This document shows positions 35,976 through 45,222 of a DNA stretch of 64,000 nucleotides, piece after piece; position 1 is the first letter of the stretch, and every line of letters starts with the position of its first letter. A program made the position numbers and the translations under genes. Under the pieces are notes generated by a model. The model had not been told where the DNA came from. It did no database searches and worked only from the letters and a program-made list of their open reading frames with translations. The stretch is from positions 62,001-126,000 of the forward strand of contig NZ_JAATHD010000014.1 in NCBI RefSeq assembly GCF_011947265.1, in the 5' to 3' direction. This stretch comes from Paenibacillus sp. HB172176 (GTDB taxonomy: Bacteria > Bacillota > Bacilli > Paenibacillales > Paenibacillaceae).

Positions 35976-37535
35976 CTAATCTTTCTCCTTCTTCTTGCTC
36001 CGGGTCCAGCCTCTCAAATCCTGAGAGATGCGCAGCCTGTGGTTGGCTTGAGCAGTGAAAGGCAACAGGCGCATCTTCCACCATGGGGCGCGAATTAGCG
36101 TGTCTTCCCGATTATGTACGATTCTCGGGGCAGCTCCAGCTAAATAAGGCACGCCAAATGTCTCCAGATTAATCATGTGCACATAGATGATAATGGCACC
36201 GCAGGCAATACCGAAAATGCCGAATACTCCGGCCAAGAACATCATCGGAAAGCGAAGCAACCGGAAGGAAAGTCCCAGATCGAAGTTCGGAATAATGAAT
36301 GAAGCGATTCCGGTGACGGATACGATGATTACCATGGCCGCAGATACGATGCCGGCTTGTACGGCAGCCGTGCCGATAACAAGAGCGCCGATAATGGATA
36401 CGGCTTGACCGACGGATTTAGGTATACGTACCGATGCCTCACGCAAGGCTTCAAATGCGATTTCCATCATGGAAGCCTCCATCAAAGCCGAGAACGGGAC
36501 AATTTCCCTTGAGGAAGATACGGAAATCAGGAGATTGAAAGGGATCATTTCAGGATGGAAGGTCGTCACAGCAATATAGAATGAGGGCAGCATCAGAGAT
36601 ACGAATAGAAAAATAAACCGGATGCTCCGAATCCATGAAGCTGCAATAAAGGATTGATAATAGTCCTCAGCAGACTGCAGCATCATGAAAAAAGTAAGCG
36701 GCGCCAGCATTACAATTGGCGTATTATCGATGAGTACGGCGATTCGACCTTCCAATATGGAAGCGGACACTGTGTCAGGACGTTCGGTATGCTGCAACTG
36801 CGGGAAGGGGGAGTAGGGATTGTCCTGAATGGCCTCCTCCAGATAGCTCGAACCGAGCACGCCGTCGATCTTGATCCCATTAAGGCGGAGCTTCAATTCC
36901 TTAACGCGCTCTTGCGGGCAGATATGATCCAAGTAAGCGATAATGACAGAGGTGTGAGTCGTTTCGCCAATCTCCATCTTTTCCAGCTTAAAGTGAGGAC
37001 TGCGAATCCGTCTTCTAATAAGAGTAACATTCGTATCCAAGCTTTCGACAAAGGCTTCGCGCGGTCCGCGAATAACCGATTCATTGGGCGCTTCCTCAAC
37101 GGAGCGTTTCTCGTAATGGGGAAATGGCAAATCCATAATTCTCTCGTCACCGTCTATCAGCAGCAGTCCGTGTCCATCCAACAGGGCGTTTAGTGCCTTG
37201 AAGGGATCTACGAATGCGAGACTGCTTGAAAGCGGCGCTTTGCGCTTGTCGAACAAAAAGCGAACCAATGACAGAGCATCGACAAGCTGCTCTTGTGCGA
37301 GCAACGGGACAAGTAGATGCTCTTGAATCAAATCAGCGTTGCACATTCCTTGCAAATAAAGAATCGCGCATGGAACGGACTCCCCGGCAACAAACGTATG
37401 AAAAACAGCGTCAAAGCATCGCTCCAGCTGCGCCCTGTACCACTGCAGCCTCGGCTCGAGTTCGGTTGTGTCCGGGTAAGCGAATGTATCGTCCGCCTCA
37501 GGCTCAACTTGTTCGATCAGTTGCTCCGAATTCAT
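35976..37535 (-). CDS. Spore germination receptor A subunit (GerAA family)
   Basis: 519 residues. A large soluble N-terminal part (about 1-280) contains NVTLIRRRIRSPHFKLE and SVIIAYLDHICPQERV; the C-terminal half has several membrane helices with LLISVSSSREIVPFSALMEA. AAAGGGGAG precedes the ATG at 37535. GerAA-type proteins form, with B and C subunits, a germinant-gated cation channel in spores. First gene of the operon; a candidate sigma-G promoter lies just upstream. Confidence 0.94.
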   Translation of the reverse strand: MNSEQLIEQVEPEADDTFAYPDTTELEPRLQWYRAQLERCFDAVFHTFVAGESVPCAILYLQGMCNADLIQEHLLVPLLAQEQLVDALSLVRFLFDKRKAPLSSSLAFVDPFKALNALLDGHGLLLIDGDERIMDLPFPHYEKRSVEEAPNESVIRGPREAFVESLDTNVTLIRRRIRSPHFKLEKMEIGETTHTSVIIAYLDHICPQERVKELKLRLNGIKIDGVLGSSYLEEAIQDNPYSPFPQLQHTERPDTVSASILEGRIAVLIDNTPIVMLAPLTFFMMLQSAEDYYQSFIAASWIRSIRFIFLFVSLMLPSFYIAVTTFHPEMIPFNLLISVSSSREIVPFSALMEASMMEIAFEALREASVRIPKSVGQAVSIIGALVIGTAAVQAGIVSAAMVIIVSVTGIASFIIPNFDLGLSFRLLRFPMMFLAGVFGIFGIACGAIIIYVHMINLETFGVPYLAGAAPRIVHNREDTLIRAPWWKMRLLPFTAQANHRLRISQDLRGWTRSKKKEKD

Positions 37536-37560
37536 ATGCTCTCCCCTTTGTTTAGATACA

Positions 37561-37583
37561 TACAATGATTGGCAATCTTAATG
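37561..37583 (-). promoter_or_regulatory. Candidate sigma-G promoter of the ger operon
   Basis: On the minus strand CATTGTA (37567-37561) fits the sigma-G/F -10 CATnnTA, preceded at 16-18 bp by a GATGCAAA-like -35. Spore germinant receptor operons are normally read by sigma-G. Weak match, given for checking. Confidence 0.35.
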
Positions 37584-37614
37584 TTTGCATCAAACAAGAG
37601 AAATATTCGCAACG

Positions 37615-37693
37615 GCAAAACCCCCATTGAATTCAGAATTCAATGGGGGTTTTGCGCTTTATGTAAATCGTCCGGCCCCCATTCCGGGGGCCG
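37615..37693 (-). terminator. floT terminator region with two strong hairpins
   Basis: A perfect 20-bp inverted repeat (37615-37634 / 37636-37655) and an 8-bp GC hairpin (37673-37680 / 37686-37693). On the minus strand the first is followed by TTTT-GCC. It separates floT from the ger operon promoter. Confidence 0.8.
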
Positions 37694-37698
37694 TGCTA

Positions 37699-39243
37699 CT
37701 ATAACTCTTCCTTCAAGCTCTGTGCGACGGCGTCTACTGCCTTGCTCGGCAGAACAGCGCTTTTCGCCGCAGGAGCCGCAGCAGTCGGCGAGATTGCCTT
37801 GGACGTTAGACCGCGAATGAGATTATTCACGTCAATGCCGGAGACGCTCTTCAGCATTTCTGGCGCTGTCGACATTAACGAGGTGACATAGTTGCTCAGA
37901 CGCGCGGCGCCTTCTCCATTGCCCGTATCCACTACCGTCAGTTTGTCGATGGAGCTGATCGGCTCCGCAACCTTGCCCGCAAGCTCAGGCAGCATCTTCA
38001 CGATAATGTCGAGCACCGCCGCTTCTCCGAATTTCTCGAACGCTTCGGCAAGCTTCTCCTTCGCCTCCGCTTCCGCAAGACCGCGCAGCCGGATGACATC
38101 GGCCTCCGCCGTACCTTTGGCGCGCTCGGCTTCGGCTACGGCAAGACCGTCCAGACGCTTCTGCGTCGCAAGCGCCTTCGCCTCCGCTTCGATGCGATAT
38201 TGCAGCGCATCGGCTTCGCGAAGCTGCTTCGCTTTGTTCGCTTCCGCGGACTGTTCGACCGAATAACGGTCGGCATCCGCTTTCTTCTTCACTTCCGCGT
38301 CGTATTGTTTCTCTCTGCGCAGAATCTCTTTCGCTTCCAGATCGATCTCTCTTTCCTTCCGCACAAGCTCGACCTTCATCTGCTCCTCCACAACGCTTTG
38401 CTTCGCTCTAGCTTCTTGAATGAAATAGGCCTGATCGGCTTCCGCTCGAGCGGTATCCTGATCTCTCTTGAAGGAAGCAACCTTCATTTCCTTATCCTTC
38501 TCGGCTTCGGCGATATTCGTATCGCGAAGCAGCTCGGCCTTCTGGCCTGCTTCCGAGGCAACCGCTTTCTTCATCCGCGAATCCCGGATCGCTTCCGCTT
38601 CCGCAATCTCCGCATCCCGCTTCACTGCCGCGATACGCGGTTTGCCGAGCGCGTCGAGATAGCCGTGCTTGTCACGCAGATCCTTAATCGTGAAGGACAC
38701 GATCTGGAGTCCCATCTTCTTCAGATCCTTGGCCGCAACGCCTTGCACCTCCTGCGCGAACTTGTCGCGGTTTCGGTACACCTCTTCAACGGTCATGGAG
38801 CCGAGAATCGCGCGGAGATGACCTTCGAGCACCTCTTGCGCCTCGCCCTTCAACGCTTCGGTAGGCTTGCCGAGGAACTGCTCCGCCGCCGTGGCGACAT
38901 CCTCGACCGCGCCGCCGATTTTAATAATCGCAACGCCGTCGGCCATTACCGGCACGCCTTGCTCCGTATACACCTCAGGAGTGGAAACATCCAGCTTATG
39001 CGACAGCAAGGATAAGTATTCGGCCTTCTGGAACACGGGCAGGATGAACGCGCCTCCGCCTCGTATAATCTTCACCTTTCTTCCCGACTCGTCAACCAGC
39101 GTATTCCGCGAGCCAAGGAACGATCCGGTCACAAGCATCGCCTCGTCCGGACTTACCGTCTTGTATCTTGCCCAGAACGCCAAGCCAAGCACAATCAGAA
39201 CGCCTACAACTACCAACGGAATCATTAACACATCAGTTTCCAT
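37699..39243 (-). CDS. floT: Flotillin-like membrane protein FloT (YuaG)
   Basis: 514 residues. One N-terminal membrane hairpin (VVVGVLIVLGLAFWARY), a PHB/SPFH domain (about 30-200) and a long Ala/Glu/Lys coiled coil with EAxA repeats (about 205-440). FloT organises functional membrane microdomains and helps signalling, cell shape and secretion. It overlaps nothing; yuaF starts 18 bp upstream, the same pair as in B. subtilis, where both are part of the sigma-W regulon. Confidence 0.95.
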   Translation of the reverse strand: METDVLMIPLVVVGVLIVLGLAFWARYKTVSPDEAMLVTGSFLGSRNTLVDESGRKVKIIRGGGAFILPVFQKAEYLSLLSHKLDVSTPEVYTEQGVPVMADGVAIIKIGGAVEDVATAAEQFLGKPTEALKGEAQEVLEGHLRAILGSMTVEEVYRNRDKFAQEVQGVAAKDLKKMGLQIVSFTIKDLRDKHGYLDALGKPRIAAVKRDAEIAEAEAIRDSRMKKAVASEAGQKAELLRDTNIAEAEKDKEMKVASFKRDQDTARAEADQAYFIQEARAKQSVVEEQMKVELVRKEREIDLEAKEILRREKQYDAEVKKKADADRYSVEQSAEANKAKQLREADALQYRIEAEAKALATQKRLDGLAVAEAERAKGTAEADVIRLRGLAEAEAKEKLAEAFEKFGEAAVLDIIVKMLPELAGKVAEPISSIDKLTVVDTGNGEGAARLSNYVTSLMSTAPEMLKSVSGIDVNNLIRGLTSKAISPTAAAPAAKSAVLPSKAVDAVAQSLKEEL

Positions 39244-39261
39244 CTACATTTCCCCTCTCTT

Positions 39262-39798
39262 CTAATCGATTGACAGGTTAAGCTCAGAGACGTACATCAC
39301 GCTATCCTTCACTTCAACTACAACAATCCGCGAGCCCGATGCGATCGGCACGCCGTCAAAGCTTGCCGCAATCTGGTTCGTCACGCCGCCGCCCGCGCGT
39401 ACCAGCACCTCTCCGTAGCCGCCAGCGGGAATCGGCACGATCACTTCCCCAGGCAGCCCGGACAGGGAACGAAGCGTGAAGGCGATCGAATTCTCGCTGT
39501 TCTCCATCGGCCTCACGTAGAGGAAGAAGACGGCCGTTCCGGCGGCAATGGCGATAAGCAAGGCAAGCACGACAACCGCAGCCGCCCCCAGCATACTGTA
39601 TTTCGTCAGCAGATATCCAGCACCCCCGAAGACGGTAATGCCTCCGACAAGCGTCATCGGCTGCAGGAAAGATAAGCTGTCCGCCGAGATGAAATTCAGC
39701 GCTCCATCCAGCGCGTGACTCAGAAGATCTCCAAAAATTAAACTGATCAACGCGAACAAAATGCCTCCGACCAAGCAAGTCATAAACAACGTTTCCAT
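39262..39798 (-). CDS. yuaF: NfeD-family membrane protein YuaF
   Basis: 178 residues. Start METLFMTCLVGGIL at 39798, preceded by AAGGGGAGGAGG. Two to three membrane helices (about 1-100) precede a C-terminal OB-fold NfeD domain (GEVIVPIPAGGYGEVLVR, IASGSRIVVVEVKDSVMYV). NfeD proteins are partners of flotillins. Co-transcribed with floT. Confidence 0.93.
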   Translation of the reverse strand: METLFMTCLVGGILFALISLIFGDLLSHALDGALNFISADSLSFLQPMTLVGGITVFGGAGYLLTKYSMLGAAAVVVLALLIAIAAGTAVFFLYVRPMENSENSIAFTLRSLSGLPGEVIVPIPAGGYGEVLVRAGGGVTNQIAASFDGVPIASGSRIVVVEVKDSVMYVSELNLSID

Positions 39799-39847
39799 CC
39801 TCTTCCTCCTCCCCTTCATCCATAACCTGTAATCGTTTCCGTTATTT

Positions 39848-39875
39848 AATACGACCGACATCAGAAATAGTTGCA
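39848..39875 (-). promoter_or_regulatory. Candidate sigma-W promoter of yuaF-floT
   Basis: On the minus strand TGCAAC (39875-39870), a 16-bp spacer and CGTA (39853-39850), matching the sigma-W consensus TGAAAC-N16-CGTA in all but one base. About 50 bp upstream of the yuaF ATG. In B. subtilis yuaFG is sigma-W dependent. Confidence 0.7.
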
Positions 39876-40038
39876 AAATGAAACCGAATTTCATCAGTCG
39901 ACCGGCCTGTGCCGCTCTGTTCTGGAAAAAGGATGAATGACGGCATTGAATTTATATCACAGGAGCCCTGAACTGTCAATTATGCGGAACGCCTTGATTG
40001 ACATCGCCCCAAGGACGCATGTACCCTTAAGCAATTTA

Positions 40039-40047
40039 TGCTATAAT
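40039..40047 (+). promoter_or_regulatory. Extended -10 promoter of the PBP gene
   Basis: TGCTATAAT is an extended -10 element (TG-n-TATAAT) 33 bp before the PBP start codon. No good -35 box is seen. Confidence 0.6.
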
Positions 40048-40079
40048 AAGGATGCTATTTTGGAGGAGGAATCATTTAC

Positions 40080-43000
40080 ATGCACGAGGATCAACAACAA
40101 TCGCCGGAAACACCGGAAAAACAAAGCAGCTGGCGAATGTTCGGACTGGTAACTTTCCTAACGGTCAAATGGGTGATTTATTTTGGCATTTTCTTCGGCT
40201 TGCTGGCCGGAGGCGCAGTGACCGGATATGTAGCGGCCTTGGTCAAGGAAGAGCCGGTCAGACCGCAGAGCGTCATTCAGGATAAGGTCGGCGAATATAC
40301 CGAGACCGGCTATGTCTATTTCAATGATGCCACGCTCGTCGGGCAGCTTCGAACCGAAGAGGATCGCATTGTCGTTGCGTATGATGAAATTCCTCAAGGG
40401 GTCATTGACGCTTTGCTTGCGACGGAAGACAACAATTTCTATGAGCATAAGGGCGTCGATATCAGCAGCCTCGCAAGAGCCATTAAGCAGAAGTTCCTTA
40501 ATGAGGATGTCCAGACCGGAGGCAGTACGTTGACACAGCAGGTTGCTCGCCGTGTGTTTCTGAGTCTCGACAAAACTGACAGCCGCAAGTTCAAAGAAAT
40601 CTTCCTCGCTTTTCGCATGGAGCGTTATTTGACCAAGGAAGAAATATTGACGGCTTACTTGAATAAGATGCCGTTCGGCAATGGCTCCAACGGCTATCAA
40701 GTGTACGGCATCAAAACAGCGGCCAAAGGCATATTCAATATTACGGATCTCAGCAAGCTGAATATTGCCCAATCCGCTTATCTTGCGGGTCTGCCGCAAT
40801 TGCCATCGCTGTACAGCGCGTTTACCGGATCGGGCAAATTCAATGAAGACGGCTTCGAGCGCGCCGTGAAGCGTCAGCAGCTCGTACTCCAGCGCATGCT
40901 GGAAACAGGAAGAATCAATCAACAGCAATATGAGGAAGCGATTGCTTTCGACCTCCGTTCCAGCATTGCGGAGCCAAGCGAGAAAGCCTATACGACTTAT
41001 CCATATCTTATGCTAGAAGCCGAGCGTCAAGCTGCAGAGGTGCTTCTGATGCAGCAGGATCCGAGCATTACGCAGGAGGATCTTCGCGACAAGGAGACTG
41101 CTCCGCTCATCGAAGAAGCGAGAGAGCAGCTGCTTCGCGGCGGCTATCAGATCTATACGACAATTGACAAAGATGTATACAAAATCATGCATGATGTCGG
41201 CGATAATCCCGATAACTTCAGCCCGGACAGCGAGACAAAAGGCATGGAGCAGATCGCCGGTCTCATGCTCGACCACAAGACCGGAGCGATTCTCGGCATG
41301 CTGGAGGGCAGGGATTTCTACGAGGAGCAGCTTAACTTCGCGACTCAGATGATTCGCCAGCCGGGTTCCACGATGAAGACGGTAGCCGCTTATCTGCCCG
41401 CCATCGAGATGGGTCTCATACAGCCGGCAAGCATTCTCGACGACGCTCCAATTGTAATGAAGGACGGGCAGAAGGGCTACCATATTCCGATGGATGTGAC
41501 GAATCGATTTGACGGACTGATGACGGCGCGTGAAGCGCTCAACCGTTCCATGAATCTTCCTGCGCTCAAAATTTTCAACGATATCGTCACGATTCCGAAA
41601 GCCTGGGATTTCGTCAGATCGCTTGGCATCACAACCTTGCAGCCTGAGGACGCTTATGCGCAAACAGGCGTTATCGGAGGACTCAGCCTCGGCGTCACGG
41701 TCGAAGAATTAACCAATGCCTACGGCGCTATTCCGAATAACGGCATTCTCAACGATGCGTATATGATCGAGAAGATTACGGATGCCAACGGCAAAATTAT
41801 TTATGAGCATACGCCAAAGCCGAAGCGAGTGTTCTCCGAGCAATCCGCATTCCTCATTACGGATATGCTCAAAACGGTCATCTCGGATCCTCGCGGCTCC
41901 GGTCACTCGCTTGTGTCGCAATTCAAAAAATACAAGGAAATTCCAATCGCAGGCAAAACAGGCTCCACGCAGAGCTATGCCGATGTTTGGTTCATGGGCT
42001 TCACTCCCGATGTTACGCTCGGCGTATGGTCCGGCTACGAGGAGTCGATCAATTCCTTGTCGAATGAAGGACATAAGAGAGCCCGCAACATATGGGGACT
42101 CATTATGAACGAGTTGACCGAGAAAAAGCCTGAATTGTTCGTAACGGATTCGTTCAACAAGCCGGACGGCATCGTGAAGGCAACGGTGTCGACGGCAAGC
42201 GGATTGCTTCCTTCCGAGCTGACGAAAGCGGCCGGCATGTCCGTGACGGACTGGTTCAACAAAAATGATGTGCCGAAGGAAACCGACAATGCGCTCGTCA
42301 ATATGGCAATCATTACTTACAACGGCATCAATTATGTGCCTAACCCGCTCACGCCGCTTGATATGGTCACCGAGAAGCTTCTTATCAAGAGACTGAAGCC
42401 TCTGGATGTGTTGATGGATGAAATCGAGAATGCGCAGAAGGTGCTTCCGGCGAAGAGCCGCAGACCAATGTCCGTCTATGTGCCGACGGACGCTGCCAAT
42501 GCCGCACCGTCCAAGACCGATCCTCGAGAAGATGACGGTGTAGTGCCTGCTCCACCTGCCAGCGCAAGTTTGCAAGCAGGAGCGAACGACGCTCTTACAA
42601 TTTCCTTCACGGAGAGCCCTTCCGCGGATGTCGTTGGCTACCGGATCTATCGGGCGGTGAATGGCGGCGATTATGCGAAATTCGGAGAATCCATTCTTGA
42701 TGGAGGCTCGTATTCCTCCAGCTTTACGGCATCCAGTCAAGAGCAGACACAGTATTATGTCGTCGCAGTGGATGTTGTAGGCAACGAATCTGCGCCAAGC
42801 GCGATTATGAATTATGGTACGCAGTTCCCTGGATTACCGGGGTTCCCGACCGACCCTGGCGACACCGATCAGCCAGGACTCCCGGTAGACCCGAATCAAC
42901 CCGACAATTCGGGAGAAGGAGACGGCAATGGCGATTCGAGTCCAATCTCGACGCCTTCCGCGCCTACCGGACTTCAAGCTGAGGGCGGCGCTCTCAGCAC

Positions 43001-43220
43001 GACGCTCAGTTGGTCCGCCAACCCAGTGTCGGATCAGGTTGTTCAATATAATATTTATTTCAAATCCGGCAGCGGAAGCTCTTTCCAGAAGATTGCATCC
43101 ACATCGCAGACGAGCTTTGAGCATTCCGTCACGCTTGCGAGCGGCTCCTATTATGTAACGGCCGAGAATAGCGCGGGAGCGTCCACGCCTTCGGCGATTG
43201 TAACCGTCGGAGCGAACTAG
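40080..43220 (+). CDS. Class A penicillin-binding protein (PBP1A type) with C-terminal fibronectin type III domains
   Basis: 1046 residues. One N-terminal membrane helix (about 25-50), GT51 transglycosylase (EDNNFYEHKGVD, GGSTLTQQ), transpeptidase with SxxK (STMK in RQPGSTMKTVAAY), SxN (SMN in NRSMNLPA) and KTGS (GKTGST). Two fibronectin type III-like repeats (about 825-905 and 960-1045) are joined by a Pro/Gly/Asp-rich linker. It polymerises and cross-links peptidoglycan; the FN3 tail may bind wall polymers. GGAGGAGGAAT precedes the ATG. The hairpin downstream is shared with acsA. Confidence 0.94.
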   Translation: MHEDQQQSPETPEKQSSWRMFGLVTFLTVKWVIYFGIFFGLLAGGAVTGYVAALVKEEPVRPQSVIQDKVGEYTETGYVYFNDATLVGQLRTEEDRIVVAYDEIPQGVIDALLATEDNNFYEHKGVDISSLARAIKQKFLNEDVQTGGSTLTQQVARRVFLSLDKTDSRKFKEIFLAFRMERYLTKEEILTAYLNKMPFGNGSNGYQVYGIKTAAKGIFNITDLSKLNIAQSAYLAGLPQLPSLYSAFTGSGKFNEDGFERAVKRQQLVLQRMLETGRINQQQYEEAIAFDLRSSIAEPSEKAYTTYPYLMLEAERQAAEVLLMQQDPSITQEDLRDKETAPLIEEAREQLLRGGYQIYTTIDKDVYKIMHDVGDNPDNFSPDSETKGMEQIAGLMLDHKTGAILGMLEGRDFYEEQLNFATQMIRQPGSTMKTVAAYLPAIEMGLIQPASILDDAPIVMKDGQKGYHIPMDVTNRFDGLMTAREALNRSMNLPALKIFNDIVTIPKAWDFVRSLGITTLQPEDAYAQTGVIGGLSLGVTVEELTNAYGAIPNNGILNDAYMIEKITDANGKIIYEHTPKPKRVFSEQSAFLITDMLKTVISDPRGSGHSLVSQFKKYKEIPIAGKTGSTQSYADVWFMGFTPDVTLGVWSGYEESINSLSNEGHKRARNIWGLIMNELTEKKPELFVTDSFNKPDGIVKATVSTASGLLPSELTKAAGMSVTDWFNKNDVPKETDNALVNMAIITYNGINYVPNPLTPLDMVTEKLLIKRLKPLDVLMDEIENAQKVLPAKSRRPMSVYVPTDAANAAPSKTDPREDDGVVPAPPASASLQAGANDALTISFTESPSADVVGYRIYRAVNGGDYAKFGESILDGGSYSSSFTASSQEQTQYYVVAVDVVGNESAPSAIMNYGTQFPGLPGFPTDPGDTDQPGLPVDPNQPDNSGEGDGNGDSSPISTPSAPTGLQAEGGALSTTLSWSANPVSDQVVQYNIYFKSGSGSSFQKIASTSQTSFEHSVTLASGSYYVTAENSAGASTPSAIVTVGAN

Positions 43221-43250
43221 CCCGGATCAATTATCTGCTCTATACCAAAG

Positions 43251-43284
43251 GAAGGCTCTCAGACAAAATCGTCTGAGAGCCTTC
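43251..43284. terminator. Terminator between the PBP and acsA genes
   Basis: Perfect 14-bp stem with a 6-nt loop (43265-43270). It lies between two convergent genes. Confidence 0.85.
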
Positions 43285-43293
43285 TTCATTTCA

Positions 43294-45018
43294 TTAATCC
43301 TCGATAGTAGACAAGTCTCCTGTCGGCAGGTTCAATTCCCAGGCCTTCAGCACCCTGCGCATAATCTTGCCGCTTCTTGTCTTCGGCAGCTTATCCTTGA
43401 ATTCAATTTCTCTTGGAGCCGCGTGAGCGGATAAGCCCACCTTCACGAATTGCGAAATTTCCTTCTTCAACTCTTCCGAAGCCTCATAGCCTTCGCGGAG
43501 CGCGATAAATGCCTTGATAATCTCGCCGCGCATCGGATCCGGCTTGCCGATGACGCCGGCTTCCGCTACCGCCGGATGCTCGACCAGCTTGCTTTCCACC
43601 TCGAAAGGACCAACTCGCTCGCCTGCCGTGTTAATGACATCGTCGATCCGGCCCTGGAACCAGAAGTAACCATCCTCATCCTTGTAGGCGGAGTCGCCAG
43701 ATACGTACCAACCGCTCAGACGGAAGTATTCTTCGTACTTCGCAGGATTGTTCCACACCTTGCGCATCATGGACGGCCAAGGCGTGCGAACGGCCAGATT
43801 GCCCATGCGATATGGCGGTACCTCATTGCCGCTGTCGTCGATGATAGAAGCCGATACGCCAGGCAAAGGCTTGCCCATGGAGCCCGGTTTTATATCCATG
43901 CTTGGATAGTTGCAAATAAGCTGTCCTCCCGTCTCGGTCATCCACCATGTATCATGAATGCGCTGCCCGTAAACCTTCATTCCCCACCGCACAACCTCGG
44001 GATTAAGCGGCTCGCCGACGCTCAGCACATGTCTGAGACTCGTCAGATCGTACTGAGTCGACAGATCGTCCCCCGCCCCCATCAGCATGCGAAAAGCTGT
44101 CGGAGCGCTGTACCAGACGGTTACCTTGTACTTCTGAATGACGTTGTACCAATCGCCGGGGCTGAATCTCCCGCCTCTGATTACATTCGTTACGCCGTTC
44201 AGCCATGGAGCGAAGATTCCGTAAGACGTGCCTGTCACCCAGCCTGGATCGGCCGTGCACCAGTAGACATCATCCTTCTTCAAATCAAGTACGATTTGAC
44301 CGGTATAGAGATGCTGAATCATCGCATTCTGAACATGATAGACGCCCTTCGGCTTGCCGGTTGAGCCGGATGTATAATGCAGAATAAGACCATCCTCGCG
44401 ATCCAGCCATTCAATTTCCGCTGTTTCGGACGCTTCTTGCATTTTCTCTTTATAATTGATGATACCCTCTTCTGCAGGAATCTCGTCGCCGTACACAATA
44501 ATATGCTTCAGATTCGGAAGCTCATCTCGTTTAATCCGATGCAGCAGCGCGGGCGTGGTAACGATTGCAACCGCTTCGCTGTCCTGCAATCTGTCCTTCA
44601 CGGCCGTTTCCATGAATGCCTCGAACAACGGCCCGATCACAGCGCCGATCTTGAGCGCTCCGAGCACGCTGAAGTACAGCTCGGGCGTTCGCGGCATGAA
44701 GATGAATACGCGGTCTCCCTTGCTCACGCCCATGTCGCGAAGTACGTTGGCGAATCGGTTCGATTGCTCGCTCAACTGTTTGAAGGTGTATGCTTCATCT
44801 CTATCGTTATCGCTATAATGAAGAGCCGTTTTCTCCCCTCTGCCTTGCTCGACATGGCGGTCGATCGCCTCATATGCCATATTCACTTTGCCGGTTTCAT
44901 GCCAGCTGAATTGCTTCTCGATCTGCTTCCAGTCGAAGGAAGCCGCTTCCTCTTCATAGCTTTTCAAATTTGGATTTTGCGCTGTTGCAGGAATTCGTTC
45001 TTGATGTAAGTTGATCAT
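43294..45018 (-). CDS. acsA: Acetyl-coenzyme A synthetase
   Basis: 574 residues, close to B. subtilis AcsA. AMP-binding signature YTSGSTGKPKGV and the C-terminal catalytic lysine motif KTRSGKIMRR are present. It activates acetate to acetyl-CoA. In B. subtilis, acetylation of that lysine by AcuA and deacetylation by AcuC/SrtN switch the enzyme; acuA is divergent and next to it here. A candidate cre lies just beyond its promoter -10. Confidence 0.96.
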   Translation of the reverse strand: MINLHQERIPATAQNPNLKSYEEEAASFDWKQIEKQFSWHETGKVNMAYEAIDRHVEQGRGEKTALHYSDNDRDEAYTFKQLSEQSNRFANVLRDMGVSKGDRVFIFMPRTPELYFSVLGALKIGAVIGPLFEAFMETAVKDRLQDSEAVAIVTTPALLHRIKRDELPNLKHIIVYGDEIPAEEGIINYKEKMQEASETAEIEWLDREDGLILHYTSGSTGKPKGVYHVQNAMIQHLYTGQIVLDLKKDDVYWCTADPGWVTGTSYGIFAPWLNGVTNVIRGGRFSPGDWYNVIQKYKVTVWYSAPTAFRMLMGAGDDLSTQYDLTSLRHVLSVGEPLNPEVVRWGMKVYGQRIHDTWWMTETGGQLICNYPSMDIKPGSMGKPLPGVSASIIDDSGNEVPPYRMGNLAVRTPWPSMMRKVWNNPAKYEEYFRLSGWYVSGDSAYKDEDGYFWFQGRIDDVINTAGERVGPFEVESKLVEHPAVAEAGVIGKPDPMRGEIIKAFIALREGYEASEELKKEISQFVKVGLSAHAAPREIEFKDKLPKTRSGKIMRRVLKAWELNLPTGDLSTIED

Positions 45019-45058
45019 ACTATCACTCTCCCATCACTCTTTATCTGATATTAAATGC

Positions 45059-45073
45059 CGTATGCGCTTTCAA
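45059..45073 (-). promoter_or_regulatory. Candidate CcpA operator (cre) at acsA
   Basis: On the minus strand TTGAAAGCGCATACG matches the cre consensus WTGNAANCGNWNNCW at all but the last position. A TATAAT (45091-45086) just upstream places it at about +6 to +20 of the acsA transcript, a site where CcpA would block transcription. B. subtilis acsA is CcpA repressed, and ccpA itself is at 48 kb. Confidence 0.65.
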
Positions 45074-45222
45074 CACGCCTTTATCATTATAACACAACCG
45101 GTTTCATCTCGACCATGCTTTTCATTTTCTTGATTGTTTGTTATAACCTATAGTAGGATTCAATCATCATAACGCAAGAAATACGCATTCGCGCCAACAG
45201 CCCAGACAAAGGAGGAATGGAT

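Noticed and set aside
45217-45222. ATG start for acuA
   Set aside because: It is only 1-2 nt from the ribosome binding site; the TTG at 45223 has ideal spacing and matches the family N-terminus.
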